DNA from: Branchiostoma floridae
Lineage: Eukaryota; Chordata; Leptocardii; Amphioxiformes; Branchiostomatidae
NCBI RefSeq assembly: GCF_000003815.2
Contig: NC_049979.1
Span: 28,986,226-29,050,225 of the forward strand
Direction: 5' to 3'
DNA: 64,000 nucleotides
Of the stretch, positions 1 through 11,320 are shown piece after piece. Position 1 is the first letter of the stretch, and each line of letters starts with the position of its first letter. The notes under the pieces were generated by a model. The model saw nothing but the letters and a program-made list of their open reading frames with translations. It was not told where the DNA came from and did no database searches. Position numbers and translations under genes: made by a program.

Positions 1-160
1 GTCCGGGCCGTGTGCAGCGGAATCTCCCGCCCGATGTGTCAGATCATTGATATCCCCATATATTCATGGACATGGCCCGGGCATGTCAACTTTCATGACC
101 ATTTCAATTTTCAAGGGCGTGTCAGGGCCCAGAAATTCCCGGAAATTTGGCTCTTCGTGC
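1..160 (+). repeat. Dispersed repeat G, copy 1
   Basis: The segment shares an ordered series of words with 43280-43405 in the same orientation, including CATGTCAA, AGGGGTGT/AAGGGCGT and the ending AATTCCCGGAAATTT. It is cut by the window start. No protein is supported; the short ORF over it is not conserved between the two copies. The class of element is unknown. Confidence 0.5.
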
Positions 161-879
161 AATGTGTTCAGTCACTGACAAAGTCTGCTTGAGCGACATC
201 ATATAATTTACCAATGATTAGGTCCTGATTTTATTTTCAGATTTTTACGAAGATGTGAAAGTGGGTTCAGATAAATAGGACTGTCACAGCTCTCCGCAAC
301 TTTGTAATGACGGCTATATTGTACAAATTATGTATTTTTTCATGATATTTATTTCGATGCGTGAAAGACCTACGTAATGTCAAGGAGCTGGTAATATACA
401 GTGATATATACAACATTGTTATCTACATGGGGGGGCGTTCTTGATGTAGTGAACAGTGGGGAGGATTTGCAGCAACGTTCTTGAAAGTATCAAGACGTTC
501 CTGGGGGATCTAAAGTTGTGGGAAAAGTCTTTTTTCACGGCATACATATATGTGTCGGGAAGCACTGACGCTTGCACACATGTTCAGCCTGGTTAGTATA
601 GCTGGGAAGGCCTGTTGGAAGAAGGCTGTAGACATAGCAGAAGCACAGACCATAACATGACACGATCCTCGACATCGCTGCCGAGGCAATGGTTAGGTAT
701 TAGTACTTGCATGATGTATAGGGAAGCACCCTTTTTCGGGTCATCGCTGCAAAAACTTGAGCTTCGATGCACTTCTTCTGCCCTTTGATATGTTTCAAAT
801 ATGAAACAAAATTATGCAAATTCCCACAGAACAAAAAATTCCATATGTTGAAACCGTCTGTCATGTAGTCATGTAACTC
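161..879. other. No recognisable feature
   Basis: AT-rich non-coding sequence. I see no ORF with family character, no RNA gene and no clear repeat here. Confidence 0.5.
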
Positions 880-1090
880 TAGTTCACCTTTTATTCGCAG
901 GGTAACCTATATCCGCTGTTTTTCCAAAAGGGCATTTAGGGATATCAAGTCGATGTACGGTCGTTTCAAGTTACAATTTTTAAAATGTTGCAGTTTGAAT
1001 TTGAAACCACTACCCATCAACAGAATATCCCTAAATACCCTGTTTTTAAAAACAACGGATATAGGTTACCCCATTGATAAAGGTGAACTA
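880..1090. mobile_element. MITE-A copy 1 (palindromic)
   Basis: About 210 bp whose two halves are reverse complements. The left arm begins TAGTTCACCTTTTATTCG and continues to GGTAACCTATATCCG. The right arm ends with CGGATATAGGTTACC and GATAAAGGTGAACTA. The interior arms carry the shared words AGGGATATCAAGTCGA and AATATCCCTAAATACC. There is no coding capacity, so this is a non-autonomous, foldback-like DNA element. Ten full-length or near full-length copies and one single arm occur in the window. Confidence 0.85.
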
Positions 1091-3014
1091 ACGTGTCCGT
1101 CAGGCTGTGTTTTAAAGTCATTTCGCGTTGCTCAAATGATTGAAAACCAAACGATATAAGTTGGATAACCGGGATGAAGAAGTAGCATGGAAGTTGAAGC
1201 TTTGGCAGTGATGGTTTATACCAGACCTGCCAATATGGTTGCTCAGATGGTCTCCTGGAGAGCCTCCGCAAGCTAAACCGCTGTGGGATAAAACACGGAC
1301 TGACCATAAATGCTTGGGATCTGTTATAGTCTTGTTACACGTGTTATTCTAATTGTAATAGAATTCAGTGGAAGATCGCACGTACGACCGTTAGAAAGCA
1401 GTCTTTTTTGCTTGTTTTCCAATGGCCAATGTTTAAAATGATTCCAAATATTTCATTCAACGCGCGCTTCCGCGAGAAGGACAATTTTCTTTGGGAATAA
1501 GATAGATCAAAATGGTAACAGGTGAACGTGGCAGGGATATCCGTTTGCAGCAATGAGGAGAGAGAAATAGAAGGATTACTTTGTTGTGTAGCATCATTTA
1601 TGACTCACTCTTGTTCAAGTCCAATATTCGTTAACTTTAGGAAGATTCAAATTGTGTATTTATAAAGGACTGAGCTGGACAGGATCGACTAATACTACTT
1701 AACTGTCAGTCAGTCTAGTACACAGACTATGACTGCACAAAGGAATGAAGACTACAGTACTCATAAATGTACAATGCAGAATACTGCTCAGTCAGTCACA
1801 CATAAACAGGACCGACAGTGGAGCTTGAAACGACAAGACAAACGGACAGACGAACAAACGAACAAGTGAACCAGGACAAAGGTCATTAAGAGCAGTCAGA
1901 CAACTCTTACCTTTCTAGAACGAAACACGGTAACAACAACCGGAAAGAAGCACCAAACAGCAAAGGAACGAACGTAGAGTATTTGACAATAGTTGGTAGA
2001 AGAACAGTACACCTGAGGAGATTTATGAAAAAGCTGTCATAGAAAATATGATATAAAAACGCAAACTACATGTACCGCCTATTCCATATTCAAATATTAA
2101 AGTTCCTTCCTGTATGTAATGACAGTTTCCGCAAAGTGTTGCAAAAACGAATTAAATCGCAGTGCTATACTAACGACTCCACCCCTGAGGTGTCGCCAAA
2201 AAATCTTGGCTAAAAAAACTCAAGAACATTTCTGATCTATTATTAAATACAGCGGTAACATTTAATTAGTGCGTCTTATTATAAGATTTACCGTCACTGA
2301 TCGATTTCTAGGTCCTACGAATTTTTTTTCGCTTAGCCGACCCACCCATGGAATTATTTTGGAGGGGGGGGGGGGGGTACGACACTGGCAAGGCAAATTT
2401 GTTTTCCATTAAGTATGTATGTGATGAAAACGTTGTCGAATTGTCTTCCAACATGTTTTCTCCTCATTTCTTTTGCAACAGAAAAGGTGATATCAACAGA
2501 CCCACCAAACACTGTACACCGCCCATACGTGTATGTTGACAAACTGCATACTAGTAATTGTATACCTGTGTAATTGACATATTATTTGTAAAATACCAGG
2601 GTAGGGTGTCTTGAGCATGCATTTTACCTTTGCATTGTTAAACTGTACTTGTTGTATCTTGTCGAAAAAAAACTAAAAGAAGAGAATCCCTACCTACCGA
2701 CCCTATTTTATGGCCGAAATCGCAAACACAACGTTTTCCCACAAGGCCTATAATTCGCAACTAGTCGCATTTTGGTCAGTATTTACACGCACTCTCAGAT
2801 CTTTGGTAGACATAACAAAAGACGCCATAAAGCGACTGCCTTGAAAGCTAAGACTTATCACTAGTTTGAGAATGATTCTTCAGGCTATCTTCGTCAGTGC
2901 CTCAGTTACTATTTCCCATCAGGCACATACGCCATTACATTGATTGATTATTTTTATGGGAGATCCTCTACAGTATCGACGTCTGTGCAACATATAACAA
3001 GAAATCGAATATTT
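1091..3014. other. Non-coding, minor repeats
   Basis: No gene is recognisable. There is a G-tract at about 2366-2377. A dispersed motif at about 2675-2770 (GAGAATCCCTACCTACC followed by a downstream AAACACAA word) recurs at 28700-28790 and, weaker, at 52840-52925. The rest is AT-rich and featureless by eye. Confidence 0.5.
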
Positions 3015-3140
3015 CACACACCTCCGAAAGTCCTTCCCGCATCAAATGGCGCATTATGACGCGTGGCGCCCATCTCTGTTACTGTAGCCCTGGGCCACAC
3101 AGTTTCGTGCAATCACTACAGCAGGGGGCTAGTTCACTCG
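3015..3140 (-). repeat. SINE-D 3' part
   Basis: On the minus strand this reads AGCCCCCTGCTGTAGTGATT, then TGTGTGG, GAGATGGGCGCC and GCGGGAAGGACTT. The same ordered words occur on the plus strand at 30645-30745, where the upstream part contains a tRNA-like B box. It is therefore the 3' part of a tRNA-derived SINE. Confidence 0.6.
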
Positions 3141-4166
3141 TTGTTGTGTATTCATTTGTGCTGTATTTACTACTAGTATACTCTTCCCAAATTTCTGAAT
3201 GCTAAGCAGAGAAACTAGCATGTACCATTTTGAAACGTCTTCAATACCGCAAGACGAAGATTCTACCCTCTGTAGTTTTTTTGTTCTTTTAGTTTTAGTT
3301 ATTGTGAATTAAACACACTGCTTCTGTCTATACAGTTTCCTGTACATAAGTTTCTAGCCAATCTTCGGACCCAAGTCAGGCGCCAAGCTAGCAACCTTCC
3401 ATCCTGCCGTCCCACGGAACAACTTTGGACCCTGGCCAAGCCATCCTTCCCATTCTGACAGTCTCCGGTTACATCATCTTCCACCTAACATCCTGTCACT
3501 CAATATTCAAATAACTATACCCACACGCACCAAGACCAAACAAACACAAAGACCGAAAACAATACCTCCTTTTTCACGCAGATAACTTACATCTACCATT
3601 ACCATATACACACCCGCACATCTCAATGGTAGACTGTAGTCAGCGTAGAAAAACTGGCGATTCACCGAGCAAAAGATATGATCATAAGTCACCAAAAGAC
3701 GACTAAAGCGGCTCTTGCACACACGGCGTCCACAGACTTGGGTGGCGCCTCTTTAAAAGCGTTTGATATACTACAAGACTGTAAAGAAGTATGCCGGCAG
3801 GGGAGTTGATTACTCCTCCATGTTATCGATCCCTGTGAGTCGGCGGAGCTCTCCCGTGTTATTACCGGCTCCGGGCAGGCCGTATTCCGCCCAAGATATA
3901 TGGTAGCCATGGGGGCTTTTCCTTATCGATTCTCGCTCCGGTAAAGTGTGAGTTTACTTCCCCGGACAGCTCGTGTGCTCTCCGCCTCGATTCACTTGGC
4001 ACGTCCTTCTTCTACACACACCTCCGGGTGGGCAGGGTATCACTTTACCTTCCCCACAAACACGCATGTCCTTAAGGACCGATCCTGGACGTGAGATGCA
4101 CACCATGAATTCTTAAAACCTGAATGAACAACGTACGGCGTCGTGAGGCGTTCCTTACAAGTCTTA
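3141..4166. other. Non-coding, with a GC-rich block
   Basis: About 3700-4130 is clearly more GC-rich than its surroundings and contains words such as GCCGGCAGGGG and CCGGCTCCGGGCAGG. No ORF with family character is present and I found no second copy in the window. It could be part of an LTR, an unrecognised SINE or a small regulatory island. Confidence 0.35.
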
Positions 4167-4315
4167 AGGTGCACTTCGCACCGTCACTGCGAGGTTCGAA
4201 AGATACTCAACGAATTTCAGTGATAAAGAACGAATTCTATTTCTTTTTGTGTATTTTGTCGTCTTCTAAGTCATACTTTTACGTATTACGCAATATTTAG
4301 ATTATCAACTTCTAC
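4167..4315. mobile_element. MITE-D partial copy
   Basis: This matches the reverse complement of the right half of the element at 53334-53567. Shared words include CATACTTTTACGTATTACGC, TTGTGTATTTTGTCGTCTTC (TTGTGTATTTTGTTGTCTTC in the other copy) and AATTTCAG followed by GATAAAGAA. Only one terminal arm (GTGCACTTCGCACCG, diverged) is left, so this copy is truncated. Confidence 0.65.
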
Positions 4316-4552
4316 CTTTATTGGTTTGTGAATATACATTATAGATTTTGAATTAAAAAATTACAATGACATTCCTATATAGGAAACTTGGGTAGAATCT
4401 CAGGGCTACTCATGCAACTGTACGGAAAACAAGCGTTTTCAACTAAGCATACTGTGTCTTCACACCCTACTCTTAATCTTGTTGATAAGCTGATAAGTAT
4501 ATTGGGTTCTTTCACATGCATTGATTATCTTTGGGTATGCATATAATTACTT

Positions 4553-4690
4553 AAGTTTGAGACCGCATCTGTAAGCAGCGACACCTATGCTGCAGTGCGA
4601 TGTGAGCCAGTCAGAATTGCTCCGAGAAAGGTAACAGAAACGTTGCATGGCTATAAAGTATAAAACACTTGGTTGTCTACAAAGAAATTT
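4553..4690 (+). repeat. Penelope-like 3' tail repeat, copy 1
   Basis: Shares GCATCTGTAAGCAGCG, CACCTATGCTGCAGTG and CCAGTCAGAATTGCTC with 8378-8516, 58800-58950 and 63292-63400. The hallmark motif GAAGGTGACAGACGGTCACC is degraded here to AAAGGTAACAG. See 27563-27856 for why the family is thought to be Penelope-like. Confidence 0.55.
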
Positions 4691-5689
4691 GTTCTTCTTA
4701 TTATGTGTTGCGTTGTGTTTTATATCGTAAAAGGCAAGCAATCTAGTATCATGTGTTTCTTCACAACATTTTCCATAAAGTTGTCACCTTGATTTTGAAC
4801 AGCATATATGTTGCCCGCGCTCACCTTCTCATAACAACAGGAAATATACCATCGATTTTGTGCCATGGCGTAGGACTTGAACAGATAGTTCTGCTTTCGG
4901 GATATACTATACATCCTTGCCAATCGAAGAAGTAAAAATCAGTCTTCTTTGACTCTCAAATGGAAGAGGCAAAACATCTAGACTGATCCAAAAGTCAAAG
5001 TCATCATCACAAAAGGATGACCATGAAAGAAATCGGGCAAAACAGATCGATTTTTGTCGATTCGTATTACGATTAAACTCGACATGAAGTCATGATTGTG
5101 ACGTTATCGCATCTAAGGTGTATTTTGGTGGGTCTCTATCTCTTGCAATGTGTTATCAACGTGGCCATGAATCTAGCTAAGTATCTTAGTTTTTGATCTA
5201 TAGTCGTGACCAAGTAGCTCCATGACAATTTGATCTGCGTAATTACGCCACACTTTTGTACAATCAACATTAAAGAATGAAATCGTTCCTTTAAATGCGT
5301 ATACAGCGAATGCAGGAATCCCCTAAATCGTTCATTTGCGTAGGTCCACCCGAGCTTGTAATTAGACTCAACAGGGCGCTGGATTTGGAGGATTAGGCGA
5401 TGATACCCTGGATAGACGATCATTTCTCATGTCCAGGTTCTCCCAAGATAACGCCAGCGCTATCTGTATGCACGCGCAGGTGCTATAGGTGTGGGAGGAG
5501 GGGAGTATAGATCCACGGAGATCAAGTCGAGGTGGACGGAGGGCGGACAATGAGAACACCCGTCGGCAGGAATATGATACATCGCTTATTATTCTCGATA
5601 TCTCTCGCGCATACGGCGCTTTTTTTTACATCCGTGAATAAAGGTATTGATTTGGTTTTCGCTACTTTACCATCAACTGAATCATAGGC
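4691..5689. other. No recognisable feature
   Basis: Several ORFs of 60-95 codons exist on both strands, but none resembles a known family, and they overlap each other in ways expected by chance. No RNA gene is seen. Confidence 0.5.
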
Positions 5690-6060
5690 ATTTTTAGGTG
5701 TGTGTGTGTTTGCTTGTTTGTGATAGCGTATACTTTTGTGGTCAGTATAACGTAAGATGGATCGTGATGATATTTGGTATGATGGTAGGTCTGGGGAAAA
5801 CGAAGTTCAAGGTCGATTATACGTCTCCTTGCGACTGACTTTGGTACTGCAGTGTTTGTTTATCATTGGTCCTAGACGTGCTATGGTTTTGATTTCTAGG
5901 TGGGTAGATAGCTTTCGATGACAGGAAAAATAAACTTCAGTTTGGAACCCCTAGCAGCATGTTGGAACTGCAGGGGCGTTTTTGTTAAAATCTTTCAAGG
6001 GGGATAACTGAACAAAGTAATTACTGGTTTACATGATGTTCGGTATACAGGTAGTCTAGT
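5690..6060 (+). repeat. Dispersed repeat F, copy 1
   Basis: A short GT tract is followed by GTGGTCAGTATAACGTAAG, GATGATATTTGG, ACTTTGGTACTGCAG, GACGTGCTATGG, CCTAGCAGC and CTGCAGGGGCGTTTTTGT. The same order of words occurs at 21160-21870 and, on the minus strand, at 57140-57440, 38860-39165 and 44180-44345. It is non-coding. The GT/CA tract lies at a fixed place in the family. Confidence 0.65.
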
Positions 6061-6131
6061 GGCTCGGTGAAAGTCTGCAGTGGTAAACATCTTGTTCTAG
6101 GAGGTGAAATCTGGTATAAAACATTTTACGC

Positions 6132-6339
6132 TACTTCGCCTTTATCCGCGAGGTAACCTATGTCCATTGTTTGAGTTATTTAGGGATAGCAAGCAAACAG
6201 ACGGTGATTACAAAATTCAAACTGTAATATTTTGAAAACTCAAAATATTGCGATTTGAAACCACCGTCCGTAGATATCATAAATACAACATTTTATTTCA
6301 ACAACGGATATAGGTCCCCAAGCCGACAAAGGTGAACTA
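6132..6339. mobile_element. MITE-A copy 2
   Basis: The left arm starts TACTTCGCCTTTATCCGCG and the right arm ends ACAAAGGTGAACTA. The interior inverted words CAAAATATTGCGATTTG and GAAACCACCGTCCG are clear. It is more diverged than copy 1. Confidence 0.8.
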
Positions 6340-7610
6340 GGTTTGGTCGCAAATATATGAGGATATCTTATTCCTATCAGTAGAACGGACGCAATCAATT
6401 TATGAGCTGACGACACGTCCCATCGATTCCTAGTCTAGATAAATGACTTACACGTGAGAAACTCATTAAAACATATATGGATTTTCCATAAAGGATACTT
6501 GTAGTCTAGAGACCGCACTGCAAGAAATCCAATCGTTAAACATGCCTTAAAGTTTGCGCAAAGGTTGCGTTTATTTCACGAAAGTCTGTTTTATGGACAA
6601 TGCATGGTTGGAACCTTCTAGTATTCATCCTTGCCGCAACGTTACATGATGAACATGTTTTCTTTAAGGTCTCAATAGTCAAAAAAACAGCTTTAAATAA
6701 CAGCATAATTACTTGACGTCATTTACGCCCACAAGGTCTTTAGTCGTTGCAACACGCGATTCGTAACTTTTTTGTCTGTGCGAGTACAGAATGACAAGGG
6801 ACAAATGTCAAAATTGTGTTAACAAAGGGGGCTTGTTATCTTCGCGATATCTCAAAGCTTCGGCCTTTGAATCTAAATATTCAGAATGACAATTTGTAGT
6901 CTACTTACACTACAATCTTTCACACGTCGACTCAATCGTTCCACAACAATACACCTGTGTCCTCACTTCATTCTTGAAGTGTCACATGCCCGTAGCCAGG
7001 GTTTTGTTTGTTTTTGAGGGGTTCCTTTGTACATTTTTGAAACTACGGAGCACCAAGCGCACGAGCTTTGTATGGGGTATGGGGATTCTAAATTTTCACA
7101 ATTCAACCCTCTGATGAATGCCATTTCCTGCGTTTTCGAGAGAAATTCAAGGCACAAGGCGACGACTGTAAGTAAGGGAACTGCCCACTAGTAAATTGGT
7201 GTATGTGTGTGTTCGTGTGTGGAAGAGGATGGGGGGTGGGGGTGTACAGACCATCGAACCCCCCGGGGCCCTGCGTACGGGCTTGTACCTGTCCCCTAAA
7301 GCACAAGAACTACCACATAACACTATTATCTCCTCAAAAAGCAAATGCTATTAGTCTTGAGATTAGATTTAGAGACAATGTCTCCTTAGGGGATGCCTCT
7401 TTGAAGAAGTCACGTTTCTCTGCACATGTACACGCCCATCGCTTCCGCCAGGCCCCAGGCAATACCGTCTGTAGTGTTTCCGTACATGCGTCATTGAATT
7501 CAATTTCGCCTCTGTGGGAAGAGACATCAATATACAATTTGAACATATCGTCCCGTGTTGGATGTCGCTTCTCATCAATAGCGACAAAACCATGAGTTTA
7601 AATCAGCTAG
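6340..7610. other. No recognisable feature
   Basis: Overlapping ORFs at 7100-7600 (130 codons on plus, about 70 on minus) have low-complexity, proline/threonine-rich products and no family character. A G-rich stretch lies at 7225-7245. Confidence 0.45.
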
Positions 7611-7614
7611 CCTT

Positions 7615-8083
7615 GTGGCTTCGTGTAGGAGTAACGGTTAGTTAGGGTGTTTGGCGCAGAAACCAGTGGTAATGGGTTCGAATCTACTGACATGTCACCG
7701 ATGTTATTCCCTTAGGAAAGGCACTATACACGACTTTCTTCACTCCAACCTGGTGTAAAAATTAGGAGCTAACTTCTGGTAGGCTTAGGTCACATTTCCA
7801 AACCGGATCCCGGCCGGGCAGATTTCGGGAGGGAAAAGAATGATATAGAAGATACGGTCACCAAACTACAGAAAATGCCAACATTCATGGACATGATATG
7901 TGTATATTTTGAGGTATACATTCTAATTTTTCGTTTTTTTTAACACCCAGGCCAGGCCCTGGTTTGGAAATGTGACCTAAGCCTTGGAGATAAAAGGCAG
8001 TGGAATGAGAGGGGTGGGTTCCACCTTCCAATAACGTGCTCTAAACACTGCCCCTCGGCCTCAAAAATGCTATAGGACTATCT
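7615..8083 (+). repeat. SINE-C copy 1, split by a MITE
   Basis: The 5' part (to 7780) has a tRNA-like B box, GGGTTCGAATC, followed by GGAAAGGCACTATACACGAC and CACTCCAACCTGGTGTAAAA. The 3' part resumes at 7985 with GGAGATAAAAGGCAGTGGAA and TTCCACCTTCCAATA. Uninterrupted copies at 34535, 59474 and 60664 show that these halves are normally joined. The tRNA-derived class is inferred from the A/B-box arrangement. Confidence 0.75.
7781..7984. mobile_element. MITE-C copy 1, nested in a SINE
   Basis: The terminal inverted repeats are near-perfect: AGGCTTAGGTCACATTTCC at the left and GGAAATGTGACCTAAGCCT at the right, extending inward through CCGGGCAGATTTCGGG. The length is 204 bp with no ORF. It interrupts SINE-C between CTTCTGG and GGAGATAAAAGG. 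A second copy is at 56353-56482. Confidence 0.8.
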
Positions 8084-8377
8084 TTACTAATATGTACATT
8101 GTACCTGTCTTTTGACCCCGTATTTACACCAGTATGCCCATTACAATATGTTTCGTTACTTGTAACAAGCAACATTCTGGGGTTTGACATCAATTATCTC
8201 TTTGTTTTATGCAGCCCTCGTTGGGTGCATTGTCATTTTTTTATTCTTTTGGCTCGAGCTCGTCGTTGCTACTCGAGATGTAGTATCATACGAGATGTTG
8301 TGATTTGAATGAAACATTTGGTTTTTTTTCTTGTGTTTTTTTCATAGATTACATATATATGTAGATATGTAAATGCT
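8084..8377. other. No recognisable feature
   Basis: T-rich non-coding sequence with no repeat match in the window. Confidence 0.4.
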
Positions 8378-8516
8378 TTACGTTTGGGGTCGCATCTGTA
8401 AGCAGCGCCACCTATGCTGCAGTGCCATGTGAACCAGTCAGAATTGCTCTGAAGAAGGTGACAGACGGTCACCGAAACTTCGAATGAATAAAACACTTTG
8501 TTCTGTACAAAGAATC
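8378..8516 (+). repeat. Penelope-like 3' tail repeat, copy 2
   Basis: A well-preserved copy: GCATCTGTAAGCAGCGCC, CACCTATGCTGCAGTG, CCAGTCAGAATTGCTCTGAA, then GAAGGTGACAGACGGTCACC and GAAACTTCG. It ends in an AATAAAACACTTTG word followed by GTACAAAGAAT. Confidence 0.65.
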
Positions 8517-9424
8517 TTCAAGTAGTTATTCATTGATTTATGTGTCCACGATACATAACGTCATTTTCATGAGACTTATTGTAGACATCTACAACATTAT
8601 GTTGTCTGTTGGTTCCCCATAACAACATTAAAAGCTTACCTGCAGCTACTGTCCCAATAACGTCCCATGCCACAGACTAAATGACACATATCTTTACAAA
8701 ACACCTGAAAAATTAGGCATTTTCCTGCCGTTTTCTTTTGTCATAAATGAGCCCGTCTGAGGTACTTTAGTACCTTCTGCGATGCATCAAATACTCGTAC
8801 CTTGACCTACGCCTACGGTGACATATGCCTTAGTAATAAACTCAATACGAACATGTCTTAAAGGATTTGCGGAGTCTCTTAAGACTTCCCACGGGGGTCT
8901 CAGACACATATTGGGTTCTAGTGCCCATCCATCAAGCCCCTCTTGTAGTCACCTCTATGAAAGCACGAGCACCCCCGCACAAATGGTTTGCACAACCAAG
9001 CCCCACTTTTCACAGGGCGGCGATCGCTCAACGACCAAAATCGGATTTGTTTGACTATTTATTTATGAAATCAGAATATTATGTTAAATTTTTAAAGTAT
9101 GACCAAAAAGACAGCAAACATTTTTAAGAGTAGAAAGGTTTGGTTTTATATCTGCCGTAGGTGTGCTCTTCTTTTTCTTTTTTCTTCTGTCATTAGGATT
9201 GAATGGAGGCAATCATGCAATACTTATCTTTGTTCCAATACTCTACATGTGGTTCTCAAATTTGCTATATTATCAGCATGAAACGCACAGGAAGAAATCA
9301 AAGGGATTTGTCACAAACACTTGTATAGTAGTATTCCATCGTATACTACAAATTTTCCAAATACATGTTTATTATAGCATTTGAGGAATGAATCCAGTCG
9401 CATAAATTATGTTGATTTTTTGGC
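8517..9424. other. No recognisable gene
   Basis: A somewhat GC-richer patch at 8870-9050 is open in two plus-strand frames, but neither frame resembles a family. T-rich sequence follows. Confidence 0.4.
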
Positions 9425-9560
9425 GACGCCTGAGGGGCGAGCCTAACGGTATTGTGTGCGAGTAGGTTGACAAAAGGCAAATTACTGGGAGGGAAACATC
9501 CTGCATTTTCTCGAAAATGTTGTCTTTCTAGTTTAATCTATGAAATTCGTTTAACACTTT
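9425..9560 (+). repeat. Dispersed repeat H, copy 1
   Basis: The words GGGGCGAGCC, TTGACAAAAGGCAAATTA, CCTGCATTTTCTCGAAAATG and TTGTCTTTCTAG recur in reverse orientation at 29725-29860 and, partly, on plus at 25625-25720. It is non-coding and its class is unknown. Confidence 0.6.
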
Positions 9561-9616
9561 GTCAAACCGACTGGTCGCAACGCGAGGTCGCAGCACTAGC
9601 AGAATGGGGATGTATA

Positions 9617-9966
9617 GAATATGGAAAGACTTGAAAGTGTGGCACAAAGGCGGCCATTTTGTAATGGCACACACACACCATCAAATCGCCTGATCGATAG
9701 CCGTCATTTTCTGGACCAAGAGTGATGCATCTTTTGATTGAACTTAAAACACTTTTCTTCTTTCTGGATGGGTATTAAGCACCAGTGGCTTGTGGATGCA
9801 TAAAAGGTGGAAAGACTTGAAAGTGTGCCGCCAAGGCGGCATTTTGTGCACACAAACACACACATTATCAAGTCGCCTGATCGATAGCCGCAATTTTCTG
9901 GACCAAGAGTGATACATCTGTTGATTGAACTTAAAACACTTTTCTTCATTCTGGATGGGTATTGAG
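9617..9966 (+). repeat. Two-copy tandem duplication, ~188 bp
   Basis: Both units begin GGAAAGACTTGAAAGTGTG and contain CGCCTGATCGATAGCCG and TTCTGGACCAAGAGTGAT. They end with ACTTAAAACACTTTTCTTC and TCTGGATGGGTATT. Each unit carries a short CACACACA tract. The overlapping minus-strand ORFs repeat the same peptide twice because of the duplication and are not genes. Confidence 0.85.
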
Positions 9967-10224
9967 AACAAATAGACCGGCGTTGGCCTACTTTCTCCCT
10001 TTCTTAACGAGACCTTTGTGTTTTTGCGTGGACATTTTCGCTATAAAAGAAAGCATAAAATGTTTGGCGTGAATGAGTATTACTGCTCAGTGATTGGTCG
10101 TAAAATGTGCCGAACGGTCGGGAACCTGAATTCGACACTTACTATCGTTATCTTGCCATCGATCAGTATAAAAATCCACAAACTGTGGGGCTACCCATAG
10201 TAAGAAGACGGCAAAGCGTGACGC

Positions 10225-10433
10225 TACATCACCTTTATCCGCGGAGTGACCTATATCCACTGTTTTTAAAAACAGGGTATTCAACTAGCAAGCCAACGGA
10301 AGGTGGTTTCAAATTGTTATGTTTTCAAATTGTCGCAGTTATTTTCAAACTATTGCACTTGATATTCTTGAGAACCCTATTTTTGAGACGACGGATATAG
10401 GTTAACCCTCTGTCCTCTGATAAAGGTGAACTA
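10225..10433. mobile_element. MITE-A copy 3
   Basis: The left arm is TACATCACCTTTATCCGCGG plus ACCTATATCCACTG. The right arm is ACGGATATAGGTTAACC and GATAAAGGTGAACTA. The bases outside the arms are themselves inverted (GACGC left, GCGTTAC right), suggesting the true ends lie a few bases further out. Confidence 0.8.
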
Positions 10434-11157
10434 GCGTTACATGTAAGCTTAGCAGTCTCAAGTCTCATGGATAAAGACAGTCATGTACACCCTTTCTAGG
10501 ATATGCAATAAACGATGACATTATTATTACAGTAATTCTAGATCCAAAACATGACCAGCAATGACTTGCTGTTATCACCGTTTTCCTGTCTCTGTGAATT
10601 TTTTTTTTCAAATACTGCATAAGAATGTATTTTACTCGTCATTCACATTAATGTTTCATTGTTTCAGAATAGTTATCATTCAAGTCATGTTGATTCGATT
10701 ATATGGATGATATTCTATGGGAACCCAAAAACTGATACGAGCGTGTCGATAAAATGGTTTGTCAAGAAGTTGCCTTATCATGAAGCTAAGTGGTCAGAAA
10801 TGATGAAGAAATGACTAAGCACACAGATTATGGTGTACCATTTTTGGCCTTTCACGTCTGTAGCTTTAGAATTGAGTTTGGCATTCTACGACATTCGTAA
10901 CAATTTTCCGAAACTTTTTCAACTTACAGCATAAATTTACTCATTTTGCAGCAGCTTTTTACGATTGTTAACTATGGTCGAAAATTTCTTTTCTGAAAAC
11001 GGACAAAAATTGATAAAACAGCAAGCTAGTTATCTGACTAAGTTATGTTACTGGCAAAGAAACATACATTCTGTAATTCATTTATCGCTGAACAAAGGCA
11101 ATAAAGTTTCCAGATTTTCCAAGATGTAAATAATTTAGTTAGTAGAAATTTCCTTCT
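10434..11157. other. No recognisable feature
   Basis: AT-rich non-coding sequence without repeats that I could match. Confidence 0.45.
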
Positions 11158-11320
11158 AACAGTGACGTACTTTTAAAGGTAAGAACACGCAAGTCTCGAC
11201 CTAGTTCTCGCAATTCTCGCGAGAACTCGGTCAATCCGTGATCAAGATGGACAGATAGCCATCGAAAATTTGGAGGTACGTGTTCTTACTTTTGAAAGTA
11301 CGTCACTGTTAAAAGAAAAT
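11158..11320. mobile_element. MITE-B
   Basis: The terminal inverted repeat is about 31 bp. The left end reads AACAGTGACGTACTTTTAAA then GGTAAGAACACG. The right end reads CGTGTTCTTAC then TTTTGAAAGTACGTCACTG. The element is flanked by TAA/TTA-type bases. It contains an inner palindrome around TCTCGCGAGAAC. There is no ORF and no second copy in the window. Confidence 0.75.

Noticed and set aside
7675-7690. Possible tRNA gene from the GGTTCGAATC B box
   Set aside because: No tRNA cloverleaf can be formed; the same block recurs as SINE-C.
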